Under the pieces are notes generated by a model that did no database searches, had not been told where the DNA came from, and worked only from the letters and a program-made list of their open reading frames with translations. From Bacillus sp. MUM 116 (lineage in GTDB: Bacteria; Bacillota; Bacilli; Bacillales; Cytobacillaceae), in NCBI RefSeq assembly GCF_001866655.1, contig NZ_MLYR01000002.1:1-64000 (forward strand): DNA of 64,000 bases. The letters are read 5' to 3'. A program made the position numbers and the translations under genes. This document shows, one piece after another, positions 41,471-50,849 of the stretch; within the stretch, counting starts at the first letter, position 1, and each line of letters starts with the position of its first letter.

Positions 41471-42220
41471 ATGAACCCTGTAGTTTATAGGTGCCCAATT
41501 TGTAGAAACCATTTTTACGGTATTCCTACTGATGTTTCTGGAACGTCAAGGATAACAACGACAGAGCCCCGTTCTCAGTATTTACTTACCCCGACTGACC
41601 ATACTCTGATGTTAATTGACCATCAGCCGCAAATGACATTTTCAGTGCAATCACATGATATTGCACATTTGCGAAATAACATCGCTGGATTGTCAAAAAC
41701 CGCAAAATTATTTAGTATCCCTATTATAATGACAACAATAACGGCAGCAACTTTTAGCGGTAAAATTTTATCCGAAATCCAATCAGTCTTTCCTGACCGA
41801 AGACCAATTGATCGAACAGTGATTAACGCTTGGGAAGATCCAAGAGTAGTTAGGCAAATCCACGAATATGGAAAACGTAAAATAGTCATGGCGGGTCTTT
41901 GGACAGAGGTGTGTTTGCTTGAACCTGTACTGAGTGCTATCGCCGACGGATATGAAGTGTTTTTTATCACTGATGCTTCTGGTGGAGTAAATAAAGAATC
42001 ACATGACATGGCCGTAATACGTATGACACAGGCTGGAGCACACCCAATCACCTGGTTACAATATTTGTTAGAATTACAGCGTGATTTTGCTATTAAAGAG
42101 ACTTACAATGGGACACTCGATATTATAAAACAACACGGGGGTGCTTACGGACTGGGAATAATTTATGCGAATGAGATGTTCGGGATTCAGTACGGAAGAA
42201 AAGGAAGTAATGGAAAATAA
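41471..42220 (+). CDS. Isochorismatase-like (YcaC-type) hydrolase with extra N-terminal segment
   Basis: A 249-residue cysteine-hydrolase-fold protein. Core motifs: HTLMLIDHQPQMTF (Asp, about residue 50), then GLWTEVCLLEPVLSAIADGY with the nucleophile Cys. About 40 residues precede the core and include a CPIC motif (VYRCPICRNHFYG), unlike usual YcaC-like proteins. GGAGGG lies 8 nt before the first AUG, so the extension is probably translated. The C-terminal 30 residues (YGLGIIYANEMFGIQYGRK) are also unusual. Substrate unknown. Confidence 0.8.
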   Translation: MNPVVYRCPICRNHFYGIPTDVSGTSRITTTEPRSQYLLTPTDHTLMLIDHQPQMTFSVQSHDIAHLRNNIAGLSKTAKLFSIPIIMTTITAATFSGKILSEIQSVFPDRRPIDRTVINAWEDPRVVRQIHEYGKRKIVMAGLWTEVCLLEPVLSAIADGYEVFFITDASGGVNKESHDMAVIRMTQAGAHPITWLQYLLELQRDFAIKETYNGTLDIIKQHGGAYGLGIIYANEMFGIQYGRKGSNGK

Positions 42221-42245
42221 TATATGAAGTATAGTAAACAAACAA

Positions 42246-42301
42246 GAAAAAGTACCCCTTAGTAGACTTTTTTAAAATCTACACTATGGGGTACTTTTTT
42301 C
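42246..42301. terminator. Bidirectional terminator between convergent genes
   Basis: AAAAAGTACCCC and GGGGTACTTTTTT pair with an inner stem (GTAGA/TCTAC). It separates the hydrolase gene from wrbA copy 2. Confidence 0.85.
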
Positions 42302-42325
42302 CGTATTACTTTTTTCTAATAAAAT

Positions 42326-42937
42326 TTATTGATTTGCTTTCTTAACCCACTCTGCAACTGTAACAGTACGCTTTGCTTGATGTTTTACGGCTGCTTGAAC
42401 ATCTTCAATCATTTTTCCGTCTTGACCAACAGTAACGCTTGTTCCATATGGGTTACCACCAGCTCCAAATGTAACTGGGTCAGTATAACCAGGTGCTGCA
42501 ACGATTGCACCCCAATGATACATAGTTGTATAAAGTGATAATATAGTTGCCTCTTGACCACCATGAGGGTTCTGAGCAGAAGTCATTGCACTTACAACCT
42601 TATTTACTAGCTTCCCATTAAACCAAAGACCACCAGTAGTATCTAAGAATTGCTTCATCTGAGAAGGCATATTACCAAAACGAGTTGGTACGCTGAAAAT
42701 AATGGCATCTGCCCATTCTAAATCTTCTAATTTAACCTCTGGTACATCCTTAGTAGCTTCAACATGTGATTTCCAAACAGGATTTCCTTCGATTGCTGAT
42801 TGTGGAGCTAGTTCAGGAACTTTTAAGACCTTTACTTCAGCACCAGCTTCTTTTGCTCCTTCTTCAGCCCATTTTGATAGTTGATAGTTTGTTCCACCCA
42901 TGCTGTAATAGATTACTGCTAATTTTACATTTGTCAT
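42326..42937 (-). CDS. wrbA: WrbA-type NAD(P)H:quinone oxidoreductase (copy 2)
   Basis: About 203 residues, closely similar to copy 1 through most of its length (SVPTRFGNMPSQMKQFLDTT, ATILSLYTTMYHWGAIVAAP). I start it at the AUG at 42937, which has AAGGAG 7 nt upstream. The frame continues upstream with MGILSKLFGDSSDKETEK, so a longer form is possible. It lies 29 bp beyond the pirin gene on the same strand, suggesting joint expression in quinone or oxidative stress. Confidence 0.9.
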   Translation of the reverse strand: MTNVKLAVIYYSMGGTNYQLSKWAEEGAKEAGAEVKVLKVPELAPQSAIEGNPVWKSHVEATKDVPEVKLEDLEWADAIIFSVPTRFGNMPSQMKQFLDTTGGLWFNGKLVNKVVSAMTSAQNPHGGQEATILSLYTTMYHWGAIVAAPGYTDPVTFGAGGNPYGTSVTVGQDGKMIEDVQAAVKHQAKRTVTVAEWVKKANQ

Positions 42938-43037
42938 TTTTTCTGTCTCCTTATCAGATGAATCTCCAAATAGTTTAGATAAAATACCCATTTGTTTTAC
43001 ACCAACCATATTATTTCTTTTTTCACAATTTATATCC

Positions 43038-43745
43038 CTAATCTTCGAACTGTTTTTCCATTTCTATAATTAAGATGTGTGACGTTTCAACCGCCTTAAT
43101 TGAAATATTTTCTTCAATAATTTCCATACCATCTCGATCGTTTAACTCAACATCATTTATTACTGAAGTCCCTTCAATTTGAACTAGATAAGCTTGTCTT
43201 CCTTCTTTTACTGGGAACTCAATGTTTTTTCCTTGTTCCAATTCCAAGGAATATATATTCGCATCTTGATTAATTTTGATTGGGGCATTTCCGTTTATAT
43301 CTGAAACCATATGGAGCCAATTATTTTTTCTGTCTTCCCAGTTGAATCTAAAATCTCCGTAGTTTGGATCAAGTCCATTTTTTACAGGGAGGACCCATAT
43401 CTGCAAAAATCTAAGTGTATCTTCCCCTAAGTTATACTCACTATGAAGTACACCTGTACCTGCACTCATGTATTGAACTTGACCACGAGTTACAGTGTTA
43501 TTATTCCCCATGCTATCACCATGTGTTAATTCCCCATTGACAACGTACGATATTATCTCCATATCCCTATGAGGATGTACACCAAATCCTTTTTTTGCTT
43601 CAACCAAATCATCGTTGATTACCCGTAAAACGCCGAAATGGATATTGTCTGGATTAAAATAATCTGCAAACGAAAAATGAAATTTACTTTTTAACCATCC
43701 AATATCACTTGAACCCATTTTGCCACTTTCGATTTTTTTTAGCAT
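43038..43745 (-). CDS. Pirin-family protein (YhaK-like)
   Basis: A 235-residue bicupin. The first cupin carries the metal ligands GFGVHPHRDMEIISYVVNGE and MSAGTGVLHSEYN (His-x-His and a later His/Glu); the C-terminal cupin is degenerate. Related proteins show quercetin dioxygenase activity or act as redox sensors. AGGAGAG precedes the AUG. Probably the first gene of a two-gene unit with wrbA copy 2. Confidence 0.85.
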   Translation of the reverse strand: MLKKIESGKMGSSDIGWLKSKFHFSFADYFNPDNIHFGVLRVINDDLVEAKKGFGVHPHRDMEIISYVVNGELTHGDSMGNNNTVTRGQVQYMSAGTGVLHSEYNLGEDTLRFLQIWVLPVKNGLDPNYGDFRFNWEDRKNNWLHMVSDINGNAPIKINQDANIYSLELEQGKNIEFPVKEGRQAYLVQIEGTSVINDVELNDRDGMEIIEENISIKAVETSHILIIEMEKQFED

Positions 43746-43797
43746 AAAATTTCTCTCCTAAGTTCATTTTCAATATCCCAATTGATGACAATGTGCT

Positions 43798-43932
43798 CTA
43801 ATTACTCCATTGTTTAATTACTTGCTCTTCGGCTAAGTGCATAATTTTTTCACAAGTCATTCCTTTATTAGCAAGGACATTTGTTTGATAATTTTTACCT
43901 TTATAATTAACTGTAACCAATACCTCAAACAT
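43798..43932 (-). CDS. BA3454-family-like stress peptide (44 residues)
   Basis: AAAGGAGA lies 6 nt before an AUG that opens MFEVLVTVNYKGKNYQTNVL, then ANKGMTCEKIMHLAEEQV and KQWSN. The short beta-hairpin plus helix and the wording match, from memory, the BA3454 family of stress-response peptides in bacilli. It lies between the pirin gene and 43966-44241 on the same strand. Confidence 0.6.
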   Translation of the reverse strand: MFEVLVTVNYKGKNYQTNVLANKGMTCEKIMHLAEEQVIKQWSN

Positions 43933-43965
43933 TTTTAATTTCTCCTTTTAAAAATAATTGTTAAC

Positions 43966-44241
43966 CTATTTAGTTGGATATACCGTTTTATGGTCAGCCA
44001 GTATCACTAATTGTTTTTCATTAGGTTGATAATTCACTTGTGCATCAGTAGAGTAATACCAGGTCTTTTCCGTTTCATTTACCTGAAATACATTTAACTC
44101 ATGCTTAAAATTCAAAATCTTTGAAGATGTTTCTTCATCAACTGACAGGCTAATCTCCCAACGTTCACCTTTATTTACAATCGTATAAAGTTCAGGTTGG
44201 CAAAGTAGGCGGCTCCCGATAGAATGACGAATCAATAGCAT
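43966..44241 (-). CDS. Hypothetical 91-residue protein
   Basis: Beta-rich sequence (ELYTIVNKGERWEISLSVDE, EKTWYYSTDAQVNY, KQLVILADHKTVYPTK) without a recognised domain. GGGGGTC precedes the AUG at the expected distance. It follows mhqD by 18 bp and is therefore probably part of the mhq operon. Confidence 0.5.
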   Translation of the reverse strand: MLLIRHSIGSRLLCQPELYTIVNKGERWEISLSVDEETSSKILNFKHELNVFQVNETEKTWYYSTDAQVNYQPNEKQLVILADHKTVYPTK

Positions 44242-44259
44242 ATAGAAATGACCCCCATG

Positions 44260-44868
44260 TTACTTATTAAGTTCTTTATACCACTTTGCAGCTGCTTCAA
44301 CTTCTTCCATGGTTAATTGATGACCTCTATTCTCCCAATGAAGTTCAACTTTAGCATTAACATTTTTTAATAAAGATTCTAATTCAGCAGATTCCATTGG
44401 CGAGCAAATTGGATCATTTGTTCCAGCTGCAATAAACACATTCTTACCAGATAAATCAGGAAGATCAATTCCTTTTCTTGGCACCATTGGGTGATGAAGA
44501 ATAGCACCCTTTATAGCATTTTGATAGTGGAACAATAAACTTGCAGCTATATTGGCCCCATTTGAGTATCCAATGGCGATAATATTATTTCTGTCAAATC
44601 CATACTTTTCTGCTGCTTCGTCAAGAAACTCATTTAATTCTTTTGTTCTGAAAATAAGGTCTTCAATATCAAATACTCCTTCAGCCAATCTTCGGAAGAA
44701 TCTAGGCATTCCATTTTCTAAAACATTCCCACGAACGCTTAAGACAGAAGCCTCCTCATCAATTCTTCCCGCAAGAGGTAACAGGTCTAATTCATTGCCA
44801 CCAGTACCATGAAGCAATAAAAATGTTGGTTTTTTTGGATCTTGACCCTTATTGAATATATGTTTCAT
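44260..44868 (-). CDS. mhqD: Alpha/beta hydrolase, MhqD-like carboxylesterase
   Basis: A 202-residue small carboxylesterase/phospholipase-type hydrolase: LLLHGTGGNELDLLPLA (oxyanion loop), AIGYSNGANIAASLLF with nucleophile Ser (about residue 112), then AAGTNDPICSP (Asp) and WENRGHQLTMEEV (His). MhqD is part of the methylhydroquinone-resistance regulon of B. subtilis. Its AUG overlaps the stop codon of the preceding dioxygenase gene by one base (TAATG), so they are coupled. Confidence 0.85.
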   Translation of the reverse strand: MKHIFNKGQDPKKPTFLLLHGTGGNELDLLPLAGRIDEEASVLSVRGNVLENGMPRFFRRLAEGVFDIEDLIFRTKELNEFLDEAAEKYGFDRNNIIAIGYSNGANIAASLLFHYQNAIKGAILHHPMVPRKGIDLPDLSGKNVFIAAGTNDPICSPMESAELESLLKNVNAKVELHWENRGHQLTMEEVEAAAKWYKELNK

Positions 44869-45812
44869 TATTTATCTTCCTCCAGAACTCGAACCTCAAC
44901 AGGTGGCAAGGTTTCTTCCAATTCTTCTCTTTTTGACTCTAACCAAGATGGTAGCATAAGCTTTTTTCCCAGTTCATCGACAGGTTCATCCACTGCAAAA
45001 CCTGGTGGGTCGGTTGCTATTTCAAAAAGGATGCCCCCTTGTTCATGAAAATAAAGGGCTTTGAAATAGTTTCGGTCGAGAATTTCAGTCGGGTAATATT
45101 CTTTTTCAAGGAGAAGTGTTCTCCACCTTTTATGTTCTTCTTCATCCTTCGCTCTCCATGCTATATGGTGAACCGTTCCTGCTCCCATTAGCCCTCGGAC
45201 TGAAGGATTTAAGTGTATATCGATGGTATTTCCAATGTTTCCTTCAGATTTAAATCTTAAAAATTCATTTTCCTGACCAATGCATTCTAGCCCTAAAATA
45301 TTTTCTAGAACCTCTGTTGTCTTATGTGGCTGTGCAGAAAACAGAACAGCACCCCCAAATCCTTTAATCGCATTTTCAGCTTCAACTCCACCAAAGTTCC
45401 AAGTATTCATTGGTCCTTCATCTCGTTCTGTTAATTCAAGCTGTAGTCCGTCAGGATCGTTAAACTTTATATATCTTTGACCAAATCGAATCGAAGATAT
45501 AAATTCAACTCCAAAATTTCGCAAACGATTTTCCCAAAATGGAACCGAGCCCTTCGGTATAACATAACTGGTCACACCAACCTGACCTGTTCCAATTCGC
45601 CCTTTTAGCTGTTTAGCCCATGGAAAAAATGTAATCACAGTTCCTGGTTGACCCGTTTCATTTCCAAAATAAAGATGGTACACTTCTGGACGATCAAAAT
45701 TGATGGTTTTTTTAACAAGTCTTAAACCTAATACTCCAGCATAAAAGTCTATATTTCGTTGAGCATCATTTACCATTGCTGAGATATGATGAATACCAGA
45801 TGTTTTTTGCAC
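44868..45812 (-). CDS. mhqO: MhqO-type ring-cleaving dioxygenase (copy 1)
   Basis: A 314-residue protein of two VOC (glyoxalase-like) modules. Metal ligands are seen in GIHHISAMVNDAQRNIDFYA (His), GTVHHIAWRAKDEEE (His, about 215) and GGILFEIATDPPGFAVDE (Glu, about 265). MhqO-type enzymes cleave hydroquinone-like aromatics. Starts with GUG after GGAGGG. It lies between the flavin reductase gene and mhqD; a similar copy is at 46479-47417. Confidence 0.9.
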   Translation of the reverse strand: MQKTSGIHHISAMVNDAQRNIDFYAGVLGLRLVKKTINFDRPEVYHLYFGNETGQPGTVITFFPWAKQLKGRIGTGQVGVTSYVIPKGSVPFWENRLRNFGVEFISSIRFGQRYIKFNDPDGLQLELTERDEGPMNTWNFGGVEAENAIKGFGGAVLFSAQPHKTTEVLENILGLECIGQENEFLRFKSEGNIGNTIDIHLNPSVRGLMGAGTVHHIAWRAKDEEEHKRWRTLLLEKEYYPTEILDRNYFKALYFHEQGGILFEIATDPPGFAVDEPVDELGKKLMLPSWLESKREELEETLPPVEVRVLEEDK

Positions 45813-45846
45813 TTTTTACCCTCCAATTCAACCATGGGATGTGGAA

Positions 45847-46464
45847 CTATTTAGGTCTTTCAATTTCAAAAATCTCACCAATTTTGGCGTAATTATTCCC
45901 AGCCAATCGACTTACAGCAGCCATACCCCTTGGATCGATTCTTCCATTTTCGTAAATATCACTTTCAATATGAAATTGAACGATTTTCCCTATAATCAGA
46001 TCACAACCTGGCGTATCCGAGCCTCCCAGTTCCAAAGAGTGCTCCAACGAACATTCCATTCTGATCTTTGCTTCCTTAACTCCAGGAACTGAAATCTTCA
46101 CACTTTTGACTGGAGTTAAGTCTGCTAATTCAATCTCACTCTCATCAGGAGGAAGGTTTGCAGCTGTTTTATTTATTTTTTCAACGTTTTGTTCATCCAC
46201 GATATGAACAACAAATTCTTTTGACTCGAAGATGTTTCTTGCTGTATCCTTTTGTTTCCCCGATGACCGTTGAATGGATAATGAAATCATCGGGGGATTG
46301 GATGATATGATATTAAAGTAACTAAAGGGTGCACCGTTTAGCACACCTTCTTTAGATTTAGTTGTAACAAAAGCAATCGGTCTAGGTATAATACTTCCAA
46401 TAAGGAATTTATAATTATCTCGTTCAGATAATGAAGATGGATCGATTGAAAGCAAAGAAATCAT
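45847..46464 (-). CDS. Flavin reductase-like FMN-binding protein
   Basis: A 205-residue split-barrel flavin reductase (DIM6/NTAB type): FLIGSIIPRPIAFVTTKSKE, GVLNGAPFSYFNIISSNPPM and SIQRSSGKQKDTARNI. Such proteins bind FMN and reduce it with NAD(P)H, often for a partner oxygenase. Here it is placed between two ring-cleaving dioxygenase genes, 14 bp after one and 34 bp before the other. Involvement in reducing quinones to hydroquinones before cleavage is inference. Confidence 0.85.
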   Translation of the reverse strand: MISLLSIDPSSLSERDNYKFLIGSIIPRPIAFVTTKSKEGVLNGAPFSYFNIISSNPPMISLSIQRSSGKQKDTARNIFESKEFVVHIVDEQNVEKINKTAANLPPDESEIELADLTPVKSVKISVPGVKEAKIRMECSLEHSLELGGSDTPGCDLIIGKIVQFHIESDIYENGRIDPRGMAAVSRLAGNNYAKIGEIFEIERPK

Positions 46465-46478
46465 TCCTTTTCGTAAAA

Positions 46479-47417
46479 TCAGTCTAGTTCTCTAACTTCA
46501 AATGGTAATAATGCTGCTTCAATTTTTGCCCGTTGAGGCTCATACTGTGATGGCAACATCAATTTTTCTCCCATTGTCTCTTGTGATTCATCATGAGCAA
46601 ATCCTGGAGGATCAGTTGCAATTTCAAACAGTATTTTTCCGTGTTCTCTGAAGTAAATAGCATTAAAGTAGTTTCGATCTTGTACTGGTGTAACGCCATA
46701 TCCATTTGCTTGAACAAACTTTTTCCAATCTAATTGGTCCTGATCATCTTTAGCGCGCCATGCAATATGGTGTACTGTACCAACACCCATTTGTCCTGGA
46801 CCAATTGGAGTTAATTTAAGGTCAATGACATTTCCTATATCAGCTAAGGAATGAAAGCGGATAAAATCTCCCTCTGTCCCGATTTTTTCTAGGCCCAACA
46901 CATTTTCTAACAATTCTGCAGTTTTATTAGGTTGATCAGATAAAAGGGTTGCTCCACCAAATCCTTTGATAGCAACTTCAGGTGTTACCTCACCAAAAGT
47001 CCAAGTATTGTTTTCTCCTTCTTCTCTTTCCACGATTTCAAGGTGAAGCCCATGAGGATCATCAAACTCTAAATATTGCTCTCCAAATCGCTCCATTTTT
47101 GTAAATGAAACTTTGAATTTTTCAAGTCTCTTTTCCCAAAATTCCATGGCACCTTTCGGGATTACATAAGAAGTAACCCCGACTTGACCGTCTCCAATGA
47201 TTCCTTGACGAGCTCCTGTCCATGGAAAGAATGTAATAATGGTCCCTGGCTTTCCGACTTCATTACCGAAATAAAGGTGATAAGTACCTGGATCATCAAA
47301 ATTGACAGTTTGCTTAACCAAACGTAATCCCAAAACTCCTGCATAGAAATCTACATTCTTTTGTGGATGGCCGACGATTGCTGTGATATGGTGAATACCC
47401 ATTGTTTTCTTACTCAT
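46479..47417 (-). CDS. mhqO: MhqO-type ring-cleaving dioxygenase (copy 2)
   Basis: A 312-residue two-module VOC protein with the same ligands as copy 1: MGIHHITAIVGHPQKNVDFY, GVGTVHHIAWRAKDDQDQ and GKILFEIATDPPGFAHDE. The two copies are similar along their length and probably arose by duplication; different substrates are possible. An MhqR-like box lies upstream at 47528-47543, before the flavin reductase and remaining mhq genes, so this gene may head a five-gene transcript. Confidence 0.9.
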   Translation of the reverse strand: MSKKTMGIHHITAIVGHPQKNVDFYAGVLGLRLVKQTVNFDDPGTYHLYFGNEVGKPGTIITFFPWTGARQGIIGDGQVGVTSYVIPKGAMEFWEKRLEKFKVSFTKMERFGEQYLEFDDPHGLHLEIVEREEGENNTWTFGEVTPEVAIKGFGGATLLSDQPNKTAELLENVLGLEKIGTEGDFIRFHSLADIGNVIDLKLTPIGPGQMGVGTVHHIAWRAKDDQDQLDWKKFVQANGYGVTPVQDRNYFNAIYFREHGKILFEIATDPPGFAHDESQETMGEKLMLPSQYEPQRAKIEAALLPFEVRELD

Positions 47418-47527
47418 TTTTCAGCACTCCTTTTGAAAGTAAAATCCAGTTATTTAAATAAACTTGATACCTTATTATGCACTTATTGCAATTTTTAGAG
47501 CCCAATAACACTGATAGTAATTTGGGA

Positions 47528-47543
47528 ATCTCTAAATTGAGAT
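47528..47543. promoter_or_regulatory. Imperfect MhqR box upstream of the dioxygenase genes
   Basis: ATCTCTAAATTGAGAT has ATCTC and GAGAT arms as in the MhqR operator at 47971-47988, with a different centre. It lies 111 bp upstream of dioxygenase copy 2. Confidence 0.5.
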
Positions 47544-47546
47544 ATA

Positions 47547-47945
47547 TTAAAATAAAAATGAATCTAAAGCATAGTGACCAGGGCCAATTAACGCAATACC
47601 AATAGCAACTGCAAGCAAGGTCAGGTTATATTCGTAACCATTTGCTGTTGCCCATAATCCGTTTGGAGCATGAACCTTTGTAATCGCCATTGCCATAGTC
47701 CCTACAATCAAAATTCCTGCAAGTGGGGTTAAAAATCCTAATGCAAACAATATTCCGCCAATAAATTCTGCTAATCCTGCGAAAAGAGCCATTGTTACTC
47801 CTGGTTTCATCCCAATGGATTCGAACCATCCACCAGTTCCTTTTAATCCGTAGCCACCGAACCAACCAAACAATTTTTGAGCACCGTGACCGATAAACAA
47901 TACTCCAATTACCAAACGAATTATTAATAAACCAATATTTATCAT
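47547..47945 (-). CDS. mhqP: DoxX-family membrane protein, MhqP-like
   Basis: A 132-residue protein with four membrane helices. LLIIRLVIGVLFIGHGAQKL, GGWFESIGMKPGVTMAL and VHAPNGLWATANGYEYNLTL are standard DoxX-family sequence. MhqP belongs to the MhqR regulon in B. subtilis. A perfect MhqR operator lies 25 bp upstream of its start, so it has its own regulated promoter downstream of mhqR. Confidence 0.85.
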   Translation of the reverse strand: MINIGLLIIRLVIGVLFIGHGAQKLFGWFGGYGLKGTGGWFESIGMKPGVTMALFAGLAEFIGGILFALGFLTPLAGILIVGTMAMAITKVHAPNGLWATANGYEYNLTLLAVAIGIALIGPGHYALDSFLF

Positions 47946-47970
47946 CTTAAAATCCTCCTAGATTATATTT

Positions 47971-47988
47971 TATCTCGAATTCGAGATA
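47971..47988. promoter_or_regulatory. Perfect MhqR operator
   Basis: TATCTCGAATTCGAGATA is an exact 18-bp palindrome and agrees with the known B. subtilis MhqR operator sequence. It sits between the mhqR stop and the mhqP start. Confidence 0.85.
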
Positions 47989-48009
47989 TTATTTCAAAAA
48001 AATGCAATC

Positions 48010-48432
48010 TTAAACTTTGTTCCTTACTTTTTTCAAAAGCTGCACCAATATCTCGGCCTCATCAGAACTTAATGAGTCAAACATATGATTAATGATCTCA
48101 ATATATTTCGGCATGATTTCGTTCATCAATCGATTTCCATCATCAGTTAATGTCACGTGCATCACTCGGCGGTCATCTGGACAGGCATTACGGCTTAATA
48201 AACCTCTTTGTTCTAGCTTATCAATAACATATGTCATCGAACCACTTGAAATCAATATGCAATTTCCAATTTGTTGAATTGTTTGTTTCCCTTTTTCATA
48301 AAGTACCTCTAAAACAGAAAATTCCGTAATACCTAACTTATTTTTTGCCATTTCATCCTTTATTCGATCATGAATGGCTTTAGATGTTTGCATTAATATC
48401 AGAAAGGGCAGATTATTGCATTTCCTCTCCAT
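48010..48432 (-). CDS. mhqR: MarR-family repressor MhqR
   Basis: About 140 residues from the AUG at 48432 with GGGGGTG upstream. Winged-helix features: LGITEFSVLEVLYEKGKQTI, GSMTYVIDKLEQRGLLSRNA and CPDDRRVMHVTLTDDG. MhqR represses quinone-detoxification genes and is released by quinone-like electrophiles. Assignment rests on the fold, on the neighbouring mhqP, mhqO and mhqD genes, and on the exact operator. A further operator-like palindrome upstream suggests autoregulation. Confidence 0.9.
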   Translation of the reverse strand: MERKCNNLPFLILMQTSKAIHDRIKDEMAKNKLGITEFSVLEVLYEKGKQTIQQIGNCILISSGSMTYVIDKLEQRGLLSRNACPDDRRVMHVTLTDDGNRLMNEIMPKYIEIINHMFDSLSSDEAEILVQLLKKVRNKV

Positions 48433-48464
48433 TGATTTCACCCCCTAAAAGCCTTGGATTAAAT

Positions 48465-48482
48465 TATCTTGAATCTGAGATA
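48465..48482. promoter_or_regulatory. MhqR-like box upstream of mhqR
   Basis: TATCTTGAATCTGAGATA resembles the perfect box at 47971-47988 at 14 of 18 positions and lies 33 bp upstream of the mhqR start, fitting autoregulation. The vestigial copy at 12512-12533 has the same flanks. Confidence 0.6.
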
Positions 48483-48530
48483 ATAATAATACTTATAAAT
48501 TTATTTGTCAATAACCTTTTTTTATTTTAC

Positions 48531-48565
48531 TAAACTGCCCCGTTTAAGTGAAAACTTTCACAATC
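48531..48565 (+). repeat. Dispersed repeat, short form
   Basis: CTAAACTGCCCCGTTTAAGT then GAAAACTTTCACAATC: the two arms joined without hairpin. Confidence 0.7.
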
Positions 48566-48709
48566 TATACTCTATATTTCAACATAAATATCCAATTTTA
48601 TTGATACTGCTCCTCAACAAACGGGCCCATTTGTTGACATAAAATCCTTTTGCTTTCTATAAGCAAAGATTTTTTTTACGAGTTCCTTCTATTATATACT
48701 GATACTTTT

Positions 48710-49312
<603 letters not shown>

Positions 49313-49360
49313 TTTAAACTCCCCTAATTTTAATTCTTTTTTTCATATTCTACTATAACC

Positions 49361-49490
49361 CGTTCGTAAAAGTGCTTAAAAAACAGAGAACGTTCATAAA
49401 TTATTTTTTAAGTTTTACGAACGTGAAAAATAGCCATTTTTGAACAAAAAATACCCGTTCGCAAAAGTGTACTTTTTCGAACGGGCATTT
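49361..49490. other. Resolvase res-like site cluster
   Basis: Three groups of CGTTCGnAAAAGT-type half-sites occur in 130 bp: CGTTCGTAAAAGTGC, then CGTTCAT ... TTTACGAACG, then CCGTTCGCAAAAGTGT with ACTTTTTCGAACGGG as an inverted pair. Three paired sites upstream of a serine recombinase gene is the layout of a res region. Confidence 0.6.
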
Positions 49491-49507
49491 TACAAGAAAT
49501 TATTAAA

Positions 49508-49722
49508 AACCAGTTTGCCGGGACCATGTATAACATTTGTAAAATCCTGATTTGTATAATCAATCACTACATCTGCTCCAAGCTCCTTCATGAAGTTCAT
49601 ATTAGATGTGCTGCCGGTCGAAGCAACATATGTACTGCATGTGTTGCTAATTGGATCGCCATACTGCCTACCCCACCTGCATCACCGTGAATGAGTACTT
49701 TTTTGATCCTTTGTCAGTTTCC
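49508..49722 (-). pseudogene. Fragment of a quinone oxidoreductase/zinc-type alcohol dehydrogenase
   Basis: Frames give KKVLIHGDAGGVGSMAIQLA (cofactor loop of medium-chain dehydrogenases), then YVASTGSTSNMNFMKELGAD and VVIDYTNQDF. A frameshift lies between them and both ends of the gene are missing. It was probably a NADPH:quinone reductase. Confidence 0.6.
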
Positions 49723-49811
49723 ATCAATGAATAGTGCAGTCCAAGCTGTCATGCTTGTAGAAATAATAGATCCAAGTCTTTATGAAAAAGTTGACCACGC
49801 AATAAATAGCG

Positions 49812-50849
49812 TTATTTTATATGATAACCACTTTCATATTGTTTCGGTACATTTAACTGCTTGCTCCGTAATTCAATCGCTGCATGTGTAGACCAATATG
49901 GATCCAGTAGCATTCCGCGGGCAATTGCAACCAAGTCTGCATCTTCATTCCCAATCACTGCCTCCGCTACAGCAGGTTTCTCGAGCATTCCTACTGCAAT
50001 TACCGGAATGCTAACCTCCTCACGAATCTTACGGGCAAATGGAACCTGGTAACCTGGGTAGTTTCCTGGCTTTCTTTCACCTGGAATTCCTTCACCACCG
50101 CTGCTAACATGGAGAATATCAGCACCTGCTTCTTTATAGGCTTTACTTAGCATAACGGCATGATCTAAATCATATCCTCCATCAGCGTATTCTACTGCTG
50201 TGATACGGACAGATAAGGGCATGTCAGATGGCATTTCTTTTTTTACAGCTTGGATAACCTCCCTCCCAAAAAGGGAAAGATCCTGCCCGTATTGATCATC
50301 ACGTTTATTCGTAAGCGGTGATTGGAACTGATGGATCAAATACCCGTGAGCAGCATGAATTTCAATCATGTCCACTCCCGCTTTCACTGCCCTACTTGCC
50401 GTATCAGCAAACAGCTGAACCATTTCCTTTACTTCCTCAGTTGATAAAGCACGTGGAGTTTTATAGCCTTCATCCGGGAATTTTATCGCAGAGGGGGCAA
50501 CAGGATTGGCAGCATCCTCTGCTTTTCGTCCGGCATGGGCAATCTGTATGCCTATTTTTGTCCCATAGGCATGGACCTGGTCAATAATTCTTGAGAAGGC
50601 TGGAATTTGGTCATCTTCCCATAAACCAAGGTCATAATCCGTAATTCTTCCATCAGGATTTATATCAGTCATTTCCATTATGATTAGACCAGTCCCTCCG
50701 ATAGCTCGGCTGACGTAATGAACATAATGCCACTCGTTAGGCTTCCCGTCCTTTTCAGTTACTGAGTATTGGCACATTGGAGCCATAACAGCCCGGTTCT
50801 TCAATTTTAAAGATTTCAGTTCAAAAGGTGAAAATAACTTATTGCTCAT
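49812..50849 (-). CDS. namA: NADPH dehydrogenase NamA (old yellow enzyme, YqjM type)
   Basis: A 345-residue TIM-barrel FMN enzyme: RAVMAPMCQYSVTEKDGKPN (active-site Cys typical of YqjM), IQIAHAGRKAED, IEIHAAHGYLIHQFQSPLTN with the His-x-x-His substrate contacts, and LVAIARGMLLDPYWSTHAA. It reduces activated double bonds of enones and nitro compounds with NADPH and is induced by electrophiles in B. subtilis. GGAGATG precedes the start. It fits the detoxification theme of this region. Confidence 0.92.
   Translation of the reverse strand: MSNKLFSPFELKSLKLKNRAVMAPMCQYSVTEKDGKPNEWHYVHYVSRAIGGTGLIIMEMTDINPDGRITDYDLGLWEDDQIPAFSRIIDQVHAYGTKIGIQIAHAGRKAEDAANPVAPSAIKFPDEGYKTPRALSTEEVKEMVQLFADTASRAVKAGVDMIEIHAAHGYLIHQFQSPLTNKRDDQYGQDLSLFGREVIQAVKKEMPSDMPLSVRITAVEYADGGYDLDHAVMLSKAYKEAGADILHVSSGGEGIPGERKPGNYPGYQVPFARKIREEVSIPVIAVGMLEKPAVAEAVIGNEDADLVAIARGMLLDPYWSTHAAIELRSKQLNVPKQYESGYHIK

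Noticed and set aside
49691-49891. 66-codon plus-strand frame with VMLVEIIDPSLYEK
   Set aside because: It overlaps the start of unrelated remnants and the end of namA on the other strand; only about 20 residues look protein-like.
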